A stretch of 64,000 nt of DNA from a bacterium (lineage in GTDB: Bacteria; Campylobacterota; Campylobacteria; Campylobacterales; Sulfurovaceae), in assembly GCA_018822805.1 (NCBI GenBank), contig JAHJJU010000015.1, forward strand, positions 1 to 64,000. Reading direction: 5' to 3'. Below, piece by piece: positions 28,847 through 37,432 of this stretch. The notes beneath the pieces are model-generated. The model did no database searches and was not told where the DNA came from. It saw nothing but the letters and a program-made list of their open reading frames with translations. The position numbers and the translations under genes are program-made. How positions within the stretch are numbered: position 1 is the first letter of the stretch; each line of letters opens with the position of its first letter.

Positions 28847-29980
28847 ATGTCAAATACCAACAGTTCGAATGCACCTTGTTTTATAAATTATCTTGTTCTT
28901 GCCTTACTTCCAACACTGTTTTTCGTGGGTATTCTTTTAGGCTATTTAGGAATTATTCCATTAAAAGTTAATCTACACTCTTTGGCTATTATTGGTATAA
29001 TCTACTTTATTTATCTACTTTTTATCCAACATAATGCCAACTACGTTGTTTGTAAAATGCGTAAAGAGTACATTAACTTACAAAAAGATTTACAAAAAGA
29101 TATTAAAAACAATTCATTGACCATTTTTAATGAAACAAAATCAACCATCAACATTAATGATTTTATCTCTGAGTACTATAAAACATTTCGAAATGACAAC
29201 TTTGCATCGGTTGCTCCTTCTTTTTTTCCTATGTTGGGTATTTTAGGAACTTTTACGGCCATTGCTATCTCCATGCCTAATTTTTCTATTAGTGATACAG
29301 CAGCACTTGATCATGAAATTTCATTACTTTTAAGTGGTATCGGTACAGCATTTTATGCCTCTATTTATGGTATTTTTCTCTCCATTATATGGAACTTTTT
29401 TGAAAAAAGAGGACTCTCAAAAGTTGACAAAGACAGTCATCAACTTCATGAGGTTTATCATGACTATATTTGGAATGACAGTGAACTCAAACGTCATGAG
29501 CACATGCAACATGAGATGCGTGATCAAAAGATGATTCAAGCACTTAAAGAGACTTTTAACTTAGAATTTATACAAACGCTCAATGAAAAACATTTAGAGA
29601 ACTTTCAAACCATTATTGCTGAGACCAATAAAAATTTTACAACCATTACCAATCATATGCAGATGGTATCTACCGATTTAAAAGAAACCATAGCAAAAAT
29701 TCACCACTCACAAACAGCACTGACGGCTAGTGACAGAATTGAGCAAAATATCAGAGAGTTTAATAAAACAACTCAAGAACTTAACAACAGCATTACAAAG
29801 TTTGATGCATCATTAGAAAATGCACTGACACTAACTTTCCATAAAATTGATGATGAGTTAAGCGATATTATTGTTAAACTTGCGAACTTTGCCAATAGCA
29901 CCAGTCAACAAAACTCTATACTTCAAGAGACCATTACTAAGTATCATAATCAGATATCAAGTCAGATAGTGAACCGATAA
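28847..29980 (+). CDS. MotA/TolQ/ExbB-like proton channel with coiled-coil tail
   Basis: 377 aa. Hydrophobic pair at about 16-60, a cytoplasmic stretch, then the MotA/TolQ core: SFFPMLGILGTFTAIAIS near residue 125 and LLSGIGTAFYASIYGIFLS near 165. These are the two channel-lining helices of the family. The rest (about 205-377) is a charged helical coiled-coil tail. It is 2 nt upstream of a MotB/OmpA-like gene, so the two should form a 5:2 ion-driven motor. Not flagellar MotA (no match in the N-terminal region) and not clearly TolQ/ExbB, because no TolR or TonB gene is near. The role is unknown; a Zorya-like or envelope function is possible. Confidence 0.75.
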   Translation: MSNTNSSNAPCFINYLVLALLPTLFFVGILLGYLGIIPLKVNLHSLAIIGIIYFIYLLFIQHNANYVVCKMRKEYINLQKDLQKDIKNNSLTIFNETKSTININDFISEYYKTFRNDNFASVAPSFFPMLGILGTFTAIAISMPNFSISDTAALDHEISLLLSGIGTAFYASIYGIFLSIIWNFFEKRGLSKVDKDSHQLHEVYHDYIWNDSELKRHEHMQHEMRDQKMIQALKETFNLEFIQTLNEKHLENFQTIIAETNKNFTTITNHMQMVSTDLKETIAKIHHSQTALTASDRIEQNIREFNKTTQELNNSITKFDASLENALTLTFHKIDDELSDIIVKLANFANSTSQQNSILQETITKYHNQISSQIVNR

Positions 29981-29981
29981 A

Positions 29982-31139
29982 ATGTTTAAAAAAAATTCTA
30001 ACAACAACGAAGCCACCAATTTCTGGATCTCTTATGCCGATTTGATGGCCGGTTTACTGTTTGTTTTTATCCTATTAATTGGTGCGATTATTGTTAAATC
30101 TACCATTCTAAAAAGTGCTTTAGATGAAAAAGAGTCTACACTCAATGAACAAAGCGAGACATTAGTGGAGCAATCAGACCACTTAATTACCATGTCCCAA
30201 ACGCTACTTATGAAAGATGATGAGATTACAAAACTACAAAATCTATTGGCAAAACGTGAAGTTGATTTAAATGAACGTCATAAGGAGTTAATCATCTCTA
30301 ATAATGCATTAAAATTAAAAAGTGATGAGCTAGAGAAACTGAACCAACTTCTTTTAGCACAAAACTCTAAAATAGATGATTACTCTGAGCATATTGTTCT
30401 TCTTCAGAACCTTAGCGATGAACAAAATAGAACCATTAGTGAACATAAAATGGATTTAGAAGAACATAAAAATCGTGTTATACTGCTCTCCAATAATCTA
30501 ACTAAAAAAGATGAAAATCTAAAATTAAACGAGCAAAAACTGCTTGAACTGCTTAAAGCACTCGATAACAAACAGACCAAGTATGACGAACTTTTAACCA
30601 AACTTCAAGCTCAAAAAGCAAAAATAAAATCGCTTACCGGTATTAAACTTAAAGTCATTACAGAGCTAAAATCATCCTTAGGAAATAAAATCAATATTGA
30701 TAAAGAGAACGGTTCCTTACGTTTGGCATCGAACATTCTTTTTGACAAAGGCTCATCAAACTTAAAAGAGAGTGCAAAAAGTGAACTAAAAGCCAATTTT
30801 ATAGAATATGTAAACACGCTTATTACCAATAAAAACATTGCAGAACATTTAGATAAAATTATCATTGAAGGACATACAGACAGTGATGGTTCATACCTTT
30901 ACAACCTCAATCTTTCGCAACAACGAGCCTTTGCCGTAATGAACTATCTGCTTACCTTAGACTATATTAGAGAGCATAATATTAAAGACAAATTGGTTGC
31001 TAGTGGACGATCTTATCAAGATACTATAAAAATAGATGGTATAGAAGACAAAGATGCATCAAGAAGAATAGAAGTTAAATTTAGACTCAAAAATGAAGAT
31101 GCCATGTATGAAATAGAGAGAATTTTAGATGCAAATTAA
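29982..31139 (+). CDS. MotB-like OmpA-family protein
   Basis: 385 aa. A single membrane helix at about 18-40 begins WISYADLMAGLLFVFILL, with the Asp in the YAD position that is proton-binding in MotB. A long coiled coil follows (about 45-205), then an OmpA/Pal peptidoglycan-binding domain from about 230 with IIEGHTDSDG and NLSQQRAFAVMNYL. It is paired with the MotA-like gene 2 nt upstream. Wall anchoring of a proton-driven stator is the inference. The coiled coil is longer than in flagellar MotB. Confidence 0.8.
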   Translation: MFKKNSNNNEATNFWISYADLMAGLLFVFILLIGAIIVKSTILKSALDEKESTLNEQSETLVEQSDHLITMSQTLLMKDDEITKLQNLLAKREVDLNERHKELIISNNALKLKSDELEKLNQLLLAQNSKIDDYSEHIVLLQNLSDEQNRTISEHKMDLEEHKNRVILLSNNLTKKDENLKLNEQKLLELLKALDNKQTKYDELLTKLQAQKAKIKSLTGIKLKVITELKSSLGNKINIDKENGSLRLASNILFDKGSSNLKESAKSELKANFIEYVNTLITNKNIAEHLDKIIIEGHTDSDGSYLYNLNLSQQRAFAVMNYLLTLDYIREHNIKDKLVASGRSYQDTIKIDGIEDKDASRRIEVKFRLKNEDAMYEIERILDAN

Positions 31140-31278
31140 TTTTACACCGAAAAAAATAAAAGCTGCAAAAGCCTATGTCGATAGATTAACACCTGTTGAT
31201 GTAGTAAAAATAGAAAAAAAAACAAAAGAGCCTAAAGGCTCTTTTCTCAAAAGTATTCTAAAGTTTCTGTTTAAGTAA
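31129..31278 (+). CDS. Possible 49-aa Lys-rich protein
   Basis: An ORF too short for the track begins at an ATG inside the end of the ompA-like gene (GATGCAAATTAA) and runs 49 codons: MQINFTPKKIKAAKAYVDRL, then Lys-rich, ending LKSILKFLFK. It has 10+ Lys and could be amphipathic. Against it: the bidirectional hairpin 31224-31245 lies within it, and its end overlaps the 3' end of the converging HIT gene. It may be a third small component of the motor operon or chance. Confidence 0.3.
   Translation: MQINFTPKKIKAAKAYVDRLTPVDVVKIEKKTKEPKGSFLKSILKFLFK
31224..31245. terminator. Bidirectional terminator between the ompA-like and HIT genes
   Basis: AAAAGAGCC-TAAA-GGCTCTTTT, a perfect 9-bp stem. On the plus strand it ends in TTTTCTC; on the minus strand it is followed by TGTTTTTTTTTC, a strong U run for the HIT gene. 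Confidence 0.8.
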
Positions 31279-31647
31279 GTCTAAAAATAATTCAAAGTTT
31301 TCAAGCTTATAGCTACCCTCTCGCTGTTTTGACCCCCACATTGGTTCAGGAAAAAAGCTGTCCTCCTCAAAACGTGCCATAATATGCCAATGCACATGAG
31401 GCATATAGTTCCCAAAACTGGCAATGTTTATTTTACAAGGTTTAAAAAAATTCAACATCTCTTTTTCTATACTATCCAAAAGCCTAAATATCTCTAACTT
31501 CTCTTTGGCACTGCACTCTGAGAACTCTTTATGTGCCTTTTGTGAAAATATCTTCAACCATGGTATTTCACTCTCTTCAACCTCTACTTTTACCAATTCA
31601 TTTTCATAAACCAACAAAAAAGACTCCTTTATATGACAATTTGACAT
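31258..31647 (-). CDS. HIT-family (histidine triad) protein
   Basis: A 129-aa nucleotide-binding hydrolase-type protein with the triad HVHWHIMARF near residue 85. The N-terminal SNCHIK and VYENELVKVEV segments fit the Campylobacterota HIT proteins that resemble diadenosine tetraphosphate hydrolases. The exact substrate is unknown. Its 3' end meets the motor operon at a shared terminator; upstream, a divergent 108-aa gene starts 66 nt away. Confidence 0.85.
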   Translation of the reverse strand: MSNCHIKESFLLVYENELVKVEVEESEIPWLKIFSQKAHKEFSECSAKEKLEIFRLLDSIEKEMLNFFKPCKINIASFGNYMPHVHWHIMARFEEDSFFPEPMWGSKQREGSYKLENFELFLDLLKQKL

Positions 31648-31712
31648 TTTTTTAGCTCTTATTTTACTTCTATGTTATAATCAAACAACTTAAACTCAAA
31701 GGTGAATCCAAA

Positions 31713-32039
31713 ATGCAAGGAAAAATAAAAGTGACCTACCATCTTATTTGCGATAATGATACATATGAAGAGATATCTCTACAACAAATTTTAGAGAATG
31801 AAAAAATTGTTAAATTACTTAAAAGTGAATTTGCAAAAGGAGTTCGAAACCTAGCACTCTCAACCAATGCAAGTGATGCACAAGTTATATTAAGTACCCA
31901 AAAAGAGCTTTATACCTTTGAAGCACAAAAGAAAGACTTTGCCGATCTAATCGAACTCGCCGAAGAAGATGCCAAAGCACGTAAACTCTTTAAAAAAGGG
32001 TGTGAAGCTGTGGCTATTGTTGATTTTATCACCTTATGA
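31713..32039 (+). CDS. Conserved hypothetical protein, 108 aa
   Basis: A soluble, charged protein with no signal and one Cys (KKGCEAVAIVDF). A TATAAT at 31676-31681 and AAAGG before the ATG support expression. I do not recognise the family. It ends 6 nt inside the converging siroheme decarboxylase-like gene. The codon pattern and complete signals suggest a real gene; I infer no function. Confidence 0.65.
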   Translation: MQGKIKVTYHLICDNDTYEEISLQQILENEKIVKLLKSEFAKGVRNLALSTNASDAQVILSTQKELYTFEAQKKDFADLIELAEEDAKARKLFKKGCEAVAIVDFITL

Positions 32040-33044
32040 TAAGGTACTTAAGGCTACGTTATCTTCCCATGCTTGAAACTCGGGAGTAAAATATCGGATA
32101 CGAACTTTTTTAAACTCACGTGTAGAGTAAAGAGGTCGTCGTGCAAAATGTTCTATCTCATTTGCCATCTCTTTAATGATGCCATTGGTCTCTTCTGTTG
32201 TTTTTCCATGTACCATGGTAAAAAGATTATAAGGCCAATTATCGTATTTTGGACGTAGATAACAGTGACTAACGGCTGAAAACTGTGCTGCAATCTCTCC
32301 CATTGCTTCACCTTTGCTCTCATCTATATCCCACACTACCATGGCATTGGCATTAAAACCTGCTTTTCTATGGTTCAGTATGGCTGCAAAACGACGCATC
32401 ACTCCTGCTTCTTTTAACTCATTTAAAATAGCAAAAAATTCCTCATAACTCAACCCCAACTGATCTACAACCTCTTTAAAGGGTTCAGCCACAAGAGGAA
32501 TATCATTTTGTACCAAAGCAATAACTCTATAATATAAAGGTGTTAATACTATCAATTTTCGATTGGGTTTTATTACCACTTCTTTTTTAGCATCTTCTCC
32601 TGTCGTATTGAGTTTAACGGCAATTTTAAAAAGTTTTAATGTAGGCAACATAATATAATCAATCGCCTGTGCTTCATTTGCCAATATTTCCACTGTTTGT
32701 CTTAAGCCCAGTTTTGAGTCCGGTGCCACAGCCAATGTGAACCAAATATTAAAGGGATGCTCTCGTTCATAGTTATGCGACACCCCCGGATGTGCATTAA
32801 TCACTTCTACAGCTCGATCAATATTTTCACGCCTTACTTTAAATGAAATCAATGAAGAGCTATACCCTAAACGTTTGGTATCAAAAATTGGAGAGATTTG
32901 TCTAATAATTTTATTGGATTTCTCTTCAGATAACAGTTTAATAATTGTCTCTTCATCACTGCCTAACTCTTGAGCAATGACAGCAAAAGGTCTGGGAGTT
33001 AAAGGGAATCGTTTTTGGATGATGGATAATAGTTCAGATTTCAT
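32034..33044 (-). CDS. Siroheme decarboxylase, fused two-domain (AhbA-AhbB / NirDL-like)
   Basis: Removes the acetate carboxyls of siroheme at C12 and C18 to give 12,18-didecarboxysiroheme, the branch to heme d1 (or Ahb-route heme). The 336-aa protein has two Lrp-like halves. Each starts with a winged helix (FPLTPRPFAVIAQELG and DIPLVAEPFKEVVDQLG), and each has a ferredoxin-like domain with the HNYEREHPFNIWFT-type and HCYLRPKYDNWPYNLFT-type segments. This is the NirDL/NirGH arrangement in one chain. It is preceded by a perfect FNR-type box and -10 and transcribed alone. NosZ and NirJ nearby favour d1 synthesis. Confidence 0.85.
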   Translation of the reverse strand: MKSELLSIIQKRFPLTPRPFAVIAQELGSDEETIIKLLSEEKSNKIIRQISPIFDTKRLGYSSSLISFKVRRENIDRAVEVINAHPGVSHNYEREHPFNIWFTLAVAPDSKLGLRQTVEILANEAQAIDYIMLPTLKLFKIAVKLNTTGEDAKKEVVIKPNRKLIVLTPLYYRVIALVQNDIPLVAEPFKEVVDQLGLSYEEFFAILNELKEAGVMRRFAAILNHRKAGFNANAMVVWDIDESKGEAMGEIAAQFSAVSHCYLRPKYDNWPYNLFTMVHGKTTEETNGIIKEMANEIEHFARRPLYSTREFKKVRIRYFTPEFQAWEDNVALSTLS

Positions 33045-33084
33045 AAATACACCCCTGAATATAATATTTTAATGTATAAATATT

Positions 33085-33126
33085 ATTATAGTTATTTTAA
33101 ATGCAGATATGTTTGATATGTATCAA
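33085..33126 (-). promoter_or_regulatory. FNR-type box and -10 for the siroheme decarboxylase gene
   Basis: TTGATATGTATCAA (33113-33126) matches TTGAT-N4-ATCAA perfectly. On the minus strand TATAAT (33090-33085) follows with its first base 29.5 nt from the box centre, i.e. a class II site near -41.5 with a predicted start near 33078. Confidence 0.8.
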
Positions 33127-33135
33127 CGTTCTTTT

Positions 33136-33702
33136 TTATTTAAACTCTTTCTCCATGAATTTATCGGTTTTTTCTTCAAAAAATCGCATTCGCTCTTTAC
33201 CTTTTGGCATTGTTACACGTAAAACTCTCATCTCTTGCAAAAAAGTCTCTATTCTCTGAGGAATAAGTTTTTCAATATAGGTACGAAGTCGTTTTGCCAA
33301 AGCAGGTGAAGCCCCACTTGTAGAGATAGCGATGGTTAAATCTCCTCGTTTAATATAAGAAGGAAAGATAAAATCACAATAAGCCGTGTCATCGACAGAG
33401 TTCACTAAAATTCTAGAACTTCTACTCTCTTCATAAATCTCTTTATGCAGTGTTACGGTATCCGTCGCTACAATGACAATGTCAAATCCATTAATATCTC
33501 CTATTTCATAAGCTCGTTGCTCTATAATGATGTTATGCTCTGTCGCAAAAGCTAAAAACTCATCAGAGACCTCTTTGCTAATCACTGTAATCTCTTTCGT
33601 AAAGTTAACCAGCTTTTCCAGTTTTTCTAAAGCAATGTACCCTCCACCGACAAGCAGTATTTTTCGATTATCAAGACTAAAATATGCAGGAAAAAATGAC
33701 AC
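33136..33702 (-). CDS. Precorrin-2 dehydrogenase / sirohydrochlorin ferrochelatase (CysG N-terminal type)
   Basis: NAD-dependent oxidation of precorrin-2 to sirohydrochlorin, with possible iron insertion to siroheme. It has the Rossmann signature LLVGGGYIALEKLEKL, then NSVDDTAYCDFIFPSYIKRGDLTIAISTSGASPALAKRLR, typical of Met8p/CysG-B. 188 aa. It overlaps the upstream Crp/Fnr gene start-stop (ATGA), so it is co-translated. Siroheme is the substrate for the decarboxylase encoded next. Confidence 0.9.
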   Translation of the reverse strand: MSFFPAYFSLDNRKILLVGGGYIALEKLEKLVNFTKEITVISKEVSDEFLAFATEHNIIIEQRAYEIGDINGFDIVIVATDTVTLHKEIYEESRSSRILVNSVDDTAYCDFIFPSYIKRGDLTIAISTSGASPALAKRLRTYIEKLIPQRIETFLQEMRVLRVTMPKGKERMRFFEEKTDKFMEKEFK

Positions 33703-34412
33703 TATTTTTTCCCTTCTAAAAGTGCTAGTTTTGCTTTAAATGTACTAATACAATCCGTACACTCTTTAACAGTATTGGTCTCAATAATCATATGTAGAGC
33801 TTCAATATTTAGTATTTTAAACTTAGAATTCTCTATTGTAATAATGCTCTCTTTTTTAAATTTTGTAAGAATACGGGAAAAAGTCTCAGGCGTTAAATTT
33901 AAAATCGCTGCAATTTCATTGTTTTTTAAACGGTTAAAAATCGACAGTTTTTCAAGCATTAAATCAGCAACTTTTGCTTCAGAAGATAAAATTGTCTCTT
34001 TATGTACCAATGCAGAGAGCAACATGACTTTACCTGTAAGTGAACGAATCAATCCTAATGCAAACTCTTTATTTTCAAGATACTGGTAGACCTTATCAAA
34101 ATGCAACAGTCCCATCACCCCATCGCTAATAAACTCACACGTTGCAGGAAACGGCTCTTTTTCAAAACAAGCATACTCCCCAATGGTATCAGGAGCATTC
34201 ATTCGTTTTATCTGAACTTGTGTTCCTTTAGGTGAGGTCTTAAAAAGTCTCACACTCCCCTCAAGTAAAATATAGAGATAGTCACTTTCATCACCCTCAT
34301 AAAAGACAATACTATTTTTAGTAAATTTCTTTATATGAATACTGCTTTGAAGCTCTTTGTGAAACTTTGTATCTAAATCAGCAAACATGGAAATTTTTTC
34401 TAAATCAATCAT
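33702..34412 (-). CDS. Crp/Fnr-family regulator, candidate DNR/NNR-like controller
   Basis: An N-terminal cyclic-nucleotide-binding-type beta roll (VFYEGDESDYLYILLEGSVRLF), a long dimer helix and a winged HTH with recognition helix LTPETFSRILTKFKKE. The E..SR pattern is the one FNR and DNR use to read TTGAT half-sites. The N-terminal four-Cys cluster of oxygen-sensing FNR is absent. Two Cys flank YACFEKEPFPATCEF, and a CTDC lies in the C-terminal tail. Its position between d1-heme genes and the ten matching boxes in the window make it the plausible regulator of that regulon. 236 aa. Confidence 0.85.
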   Translation of the reverse strand: MIDLEKISMFADLDTKFHKELQSSIHIKKFTKNSIVFYEGDESDYLYILLEGSVRLFKTSPKGTQVQIKRMNAPDTIGEYACFEKEPFPATCEFISDGVMGLLHFDKVYQYLENKEFALGLIRSLTGKVMLLSALVHKETILSSEAKVADLMLEKLSIFNRLKNNEIAAILNLTPETFSRILTKFKKESIITIENSKFKILNIEALHMIIETNTVKECTDCISTFKAKLALLEGKK

Positions 34413-34486
34413 TAACTTACCTCACTATTTAATATTCATTCTTATTATACAATATATTCATCAAAATAATCTATAAGCTAATCTTT

Positions 34487-35230
34487 TTATTCATTACTAC
34501 TCTCAAACCAATTTAACTGCTCTCGTAATTTCACCACTTCCCCCACCACAATTAATGCCGGTGTCGGTAAATCTTTTGCCAATGTCCAAATGCTTTCTAG
34601 TGTTCCGACCACTGTTTTTTCATATTTTGTGGTTCCACGACTAATGACTGCTACGGGATAATCCTTAGGTTTTCCAATTTCAATGAGCTTTTTACTAATG
34701 GTCTTAAGACGATGTAAGCCCATTAAAAAAACGATGGTATCATCACTTTTGTAGTTTTCCCAAGGAATTTGTGAATGATCTTTATTCTTGCTCTCATGCC
34801 CTGTTACTACCCTAAAAGAGACAGTTACACCCCGATGCGTTACGGGAATTCCGGCATATTCGGGCACAGCAATCGCCGAGGTAATACCCGGAATAAACTC
34901 AAACTTAATGTTTCGTTCACGTAGATAAATCCCCTCTTCTCCTCCTCGTCCAAAAACCAAAGGGTCTCCCCCTTTTAAACGAACCACTGTCTTATGTTTC
35001 AAAGCACTCCGGTAAATTACTTCATTGATCTCTTCTTGTGGAAGACTGTGGTGTTTGTCCTCTTTGCCTACATAGATAAATTCACACCCATCTTTTGCCT
35101 CTTTAAGTATGTCTGGATTTGCCAAACGATCATAGATAATCACATCAGCCTCTTTGACCACACGTAATGCTTTAATCGTCAAGAGCTCAATATCTCCTGG
35201 ACCTGCACCTGTTAAATATACCTTTCCCAT
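34487..35230 (-). CDS. cobA: Uroporphyrinogen-III C-methyltransferase (CobA/NirE)
   Basis: SAM-dependent double methylation of uroporphyrinogen III to precorrin-2. The N-terminal GKVYLTGAGPGDIELLTIKALR, VVRLKGGDPLVFGRGGEE and the Pro-rich GIPVTHRGV are diagnostic. 247 aa, single-domain form. It sits between nirJ and the Crp/precorrin-2 dehydrogenase pair on the same strand. It starts the siroheme and heme d1 branch here, so NirE is a fitting name. Confidence 0.93.
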   Translation of the reverse strand: MGKVYLTGAGPGDIELLTIKALRVVKEADVIIYDRLANPDILKEAKDGCEFIYVGKEDKHHSLPQEEINEVIYRSALKHKTVVRLKGGDPLVFGRGGEEGIYLRERNIKFEFIPGITSAIAVPEYAGIPVTHRGVTVSFRVVTGHESKNKDHSQIPWENYKSDDTIVFLMGLHRLKTISKKLIEIGKPKDYPVAVISRGTTKYEKTVVGTLESIWTLAKDLPTPALIVVGEVVKLREQLNWFESSNE

Positions 35231-35329
35231 TACCTTATCTCCCTTATTTATATTTTAGAAGTGGACACTTTAGTTCCACCAATACTCACTTTATGCCAAT
35301 TTTTTGTGCAACTAGTACCACTCAAAACT

Positions 35330-36442
35330 TTACACATCTTCTAAATAACATGAGGGATCTTCAGCCCACATATCCCCATAAATCGCATAAGCTCTACTTC
35401 GTGACCCTCCATTACAAATTTCCAAGTATTGACACTTTTCACATTTACCGAATAACTCTCTAGGATGAACCCTTAATTGCTCTAGTAAAGCTGTAGGTTC
35501 CTTTGTCCAAATATCTGAAAAATCTTGCATAAAAATGTTACCAATGATACTCGGAAAAAATGGATCAGGTTTAACATTACCCTCACTGTCAATATTGAGC
35601 AGTTTTCGTCCTGCAGCGTTACCACCCCAAGCAATCAATCGCTCTTTCATTTCATCGGCATGTTCAGGATATTTTTTTATAAACTTATCATAAAAGAGAA
35701 TAGAATCCATCTCCATATTTCCTGTCACTATCTCAATGTCACGCTTTGTTTCATGATACTCAAACGCTTTATCTAAAATGTAATTCACGGCTCTAACACG
35801 TTGCTTTTTACTTAAATCCATGGTTAAATTATCAAGCCCTCTACCACTATAAACGAGATGAGAGATATAAACTTTAGGAATGTTATGTTTCTCTGCCAAC
35901 TCAAAGATAAATGCCAAATCATCATAGGTATCTTTGGTTAATGTAAAGCGAATACCTACTTTTGTTTGATTATAACTGTTCAGTAAATCAACGGCTTTCA
36001 TAGAAGCTATAAATGAACCTTCTAATCCTCGAAATGTATCATGTACTTTTTGGCTACCGTCTATACTGATGCCGATATAATTAAAAGTATCTAAAATTTT
36101 TCCGGCATTACTCTTTTTAACATAAAGTCCATTGGTCGAAAGATACGTCACAATCCCCAGTTCTTTACACCTATGGGCAATCTCAAAAATATCTTTTCGC
36201 GTCAAAGGTTCACCTCCGGAAAAAATAAGAAATTTCACTCCATTTTCTTTGAGTTTGGGTAGTGTTTCAAGTATTTTCTCGGTAGTTAACGTATCCACAG
36301 CATCCAAATCAGCCTTGGAATAGCAGTGTAGACAAGAGAGATTACAACGATTGGTAAAGTTCCAAATGGCAATGCTACCATTAAGAGAACGTGTCGGTTT
36401 TCCTTCGACCACAGAGTTTAGAAGATTAGAAAGTCTAAACAT
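35330..36442 (-). CDS. nirJ: Radical SAM protein NirJ-like (heme d1 synthesis)
   Basis: Radical SAM enzyme with the cluster motif CNLSCLHC near residue 33 and IFSGGEPL. A SPASM/twitch-type C-terminal Cys set (CEKCQYLEIC...SC) binds a second cluster. NirJ replaces the propionates at C3 and C8 of didecarboxysiroheme to form the d1 macrocycle oxo groups; AhbC of heme synthesis is a close relative and an alternative. 370 aa. Its ATG overlaps the stop of the upstream cytochrome c gene, so both read from one FNR-type promoter. The cytochrome and nos context favour NirJ. Confidence 0.85.
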   Translation of the reverse strand: MFRLSNLLNSVVEGKPTRSLNGSIAIWNFTNRCNLSCLHCYSKADLDAVDTLTTEKILETLPKLKENGVKFLIFSGGEPLTRKDIFEIAHRCKELGIVTYLSTNGLYVKKSNAGKILDTFNYIGISIDGSQKVHDTFRGLEGSFIASMKAVDLLNSYNQTKVGIRFTLTKDTYDDLAFIFELAEKHNIPKVYISHLVYSGRGLDNLTMDLSKKQRVRAVNYILDKAFEYHETKRDIEIVTGNMEMDSILFYDKFIKKYPEHADEMKERLIAWGGNAAGRKLLNIDSEGNVKPDPFFPSIIGNIFMQDFSDIWTKEPTALLEQLRVHPRELFGKCEKCQYLEICNGGSRSRAYAIYGDMWAEDPSCYLEDV

Positions 36443-36816
36443 TATTTTTTCTCCTCTATCTTAGCGATATTGGGATAAGGATTTTGAATAATCGTCTTAT
36501 TCTCTTCTACTTTAACAGGTTTATATGAGGTAATGTACGTTGTTATTGCTGTTAAATTCTCATCTGAAAGCTGAAATGCCGGCATGGCATTACGTGCATA
36601 CCCTAAAATTTTAGAGACCTCTTGGGGACTTGTAATCATGGCTCGTATCTCTTCTACATTACGTTTAGCAGCTATCTCTTCAAAAGGAGGACCAAAAGCC
36701 ACAGCCGTTTGATGATGACAGCCCCAACAGTAGGTCTCAAACACTTTTTTACCATCTTCTGCCATCAAAGAACTATTAATAAGTATAAAGAGTAGTAAAT
36801 AGATAATTTTATTCAT
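36442..36816 (-). CDS. Periplasmic monoheme cytochrome c (nirJ operon)
   Basis: 124 aa with a signal peptide (about 1-19), one heme site CWGCH and an axial Met in NAMPAFQL, the usual class I layout. A Lys/Glu-rich tail follows. It overlaps nirJ. A paralogue with the same GY-x2-NAMP segment lies at 37.5 kb. In nir clusters such proteins (NirC/NirM) donate electrons to cytochrome cd1 or act in d1 maturation; which one cannot be told here. Confidence 0.85.
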   Translation of the reverse strand: MNKIIYLLLFILINSSLMAEDGKKVFETYCWGCHHQTAVAFGPPFEEIAAKRNVEEIRAMITSPQEVSKILGYARNAMPAFQLSDENLTAITTYITSYKPVKVEENKTIIQNPYPNIAKIEEKK

Positions 36817-36847
36817 AGTCAGCCTCCTAAACTATTTTTATAAAACA

Positions 36848-36889
36848 ATCATAACACTCTTTATTTCTTTAATTCTTGATGTAAAACAA
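36848..36889 (-). promoter_or_regulatory. FNR-type box and -10 for the cytochrome c-nirJ operon
   Basis: On the minus strand TTGTTTTACATCAA (36889-36876), one mismatch in the left half-site, is followed at the same 29.5-nt spacing by TATGAT (36853-36848). Confidence 0.6.
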
Positions 36890-36917
36890 GTGATCAAAGC
36901 TAAAACCTGAGTTTTTC

Positions 36918-36959
36918 TTAATCCACATCAAAACCCATCATACCATCATTGGTTACAAT
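36918..36959 (+). promoter_or_regulatory. FNR-type box and -10 for the nosL-like gene
   Basis: TTAATCCACATCAA (36918-36931, one mismatch) with TACAAT (36954-36959) at the 29.5-nt spacing. It lies back to back with the box of the divergent cytochrome c-nirJ operon. Confidence 0.6.
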
Positions 36960-36982
36960 ACATCAAAAAAAGAGAAATTTTA

Positions 36983-37423
36983 ATGAAAACACTACTCTTA
37001 ACCTTTATTCTCACCCTACTGTTTCAAACAGGCTGTCAAGAACGTTCTACAACTGAAGTTGCCGAAGTTCACTGGGACAGAGACATGTGTGCTAGATGTG
37101 TCATGGTGGTCAGCGATCGAAAAAACACCGTACAGGTCAGAGAACCCAAAAGTGGCAAAAAATATATGTTTGATGATATAGGCTGTATGGTCTTATGGTT
37201 TCAAGAGAACAACATCACATGGAAAAACCAAGCCACCATCTGGATAACCAATGTCACTACAGAAGAGTGGATAGATGCACGAACAGCCTTTTATGATACC
37301 GAAAACATCACTCCTATGGCGTATGGTTTCTCAGCTCACAAAACCAAAGATACCATCAAAGAGGGTCAAGAGATTATCAACTTTACAGAAGTAACGCGTA
37401 GAGTTTTAAAGATAGGAAAATAG
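36983..37423 (+). CDS. NosL-family copper-binding lipoprotein
   Basis: 146 aa. Lipoprotein signal ending LFQTGC, then the NosL metal motif DMCARCVMVV (CxxCxM), FDDIGCMVLWF and TPMAYGFSA. NosL binds Cu(I) and helps build the copper sites of nitrous oxide reductase in the periplasm. It is one of three NosL-family genes in the window, and it lies outside the nos operon with its own FNR-type promoter. It could serve another copper protein. Co-directional with a cytochrome c gene downstream. Confidence 0.85.
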   Translation: MKTLLLTFILTLLFQTGCQERSTTEVAEVHWDRDMCARCVMVVSDRKNTVQVREPKSGKKYMFDDIGCMVLWFQENNITWKNQATIWITNVTTEEWIDARTAFYDTENITPMAYGFSAHKTKDTIKEGQEIINFTEVTRRVLKIGK

Positions 37424-37432
37424 ATTTTTAGT

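Noticed and set aside
28847-31139. Zorya antiphage system
   Set aside because: The MotA/MotB-like pair resembles ZorA/ZorB in layout, but no zorC, zorD or zorE follows and the neighbours are housekeeping genes. Kept only as an orphan motor.
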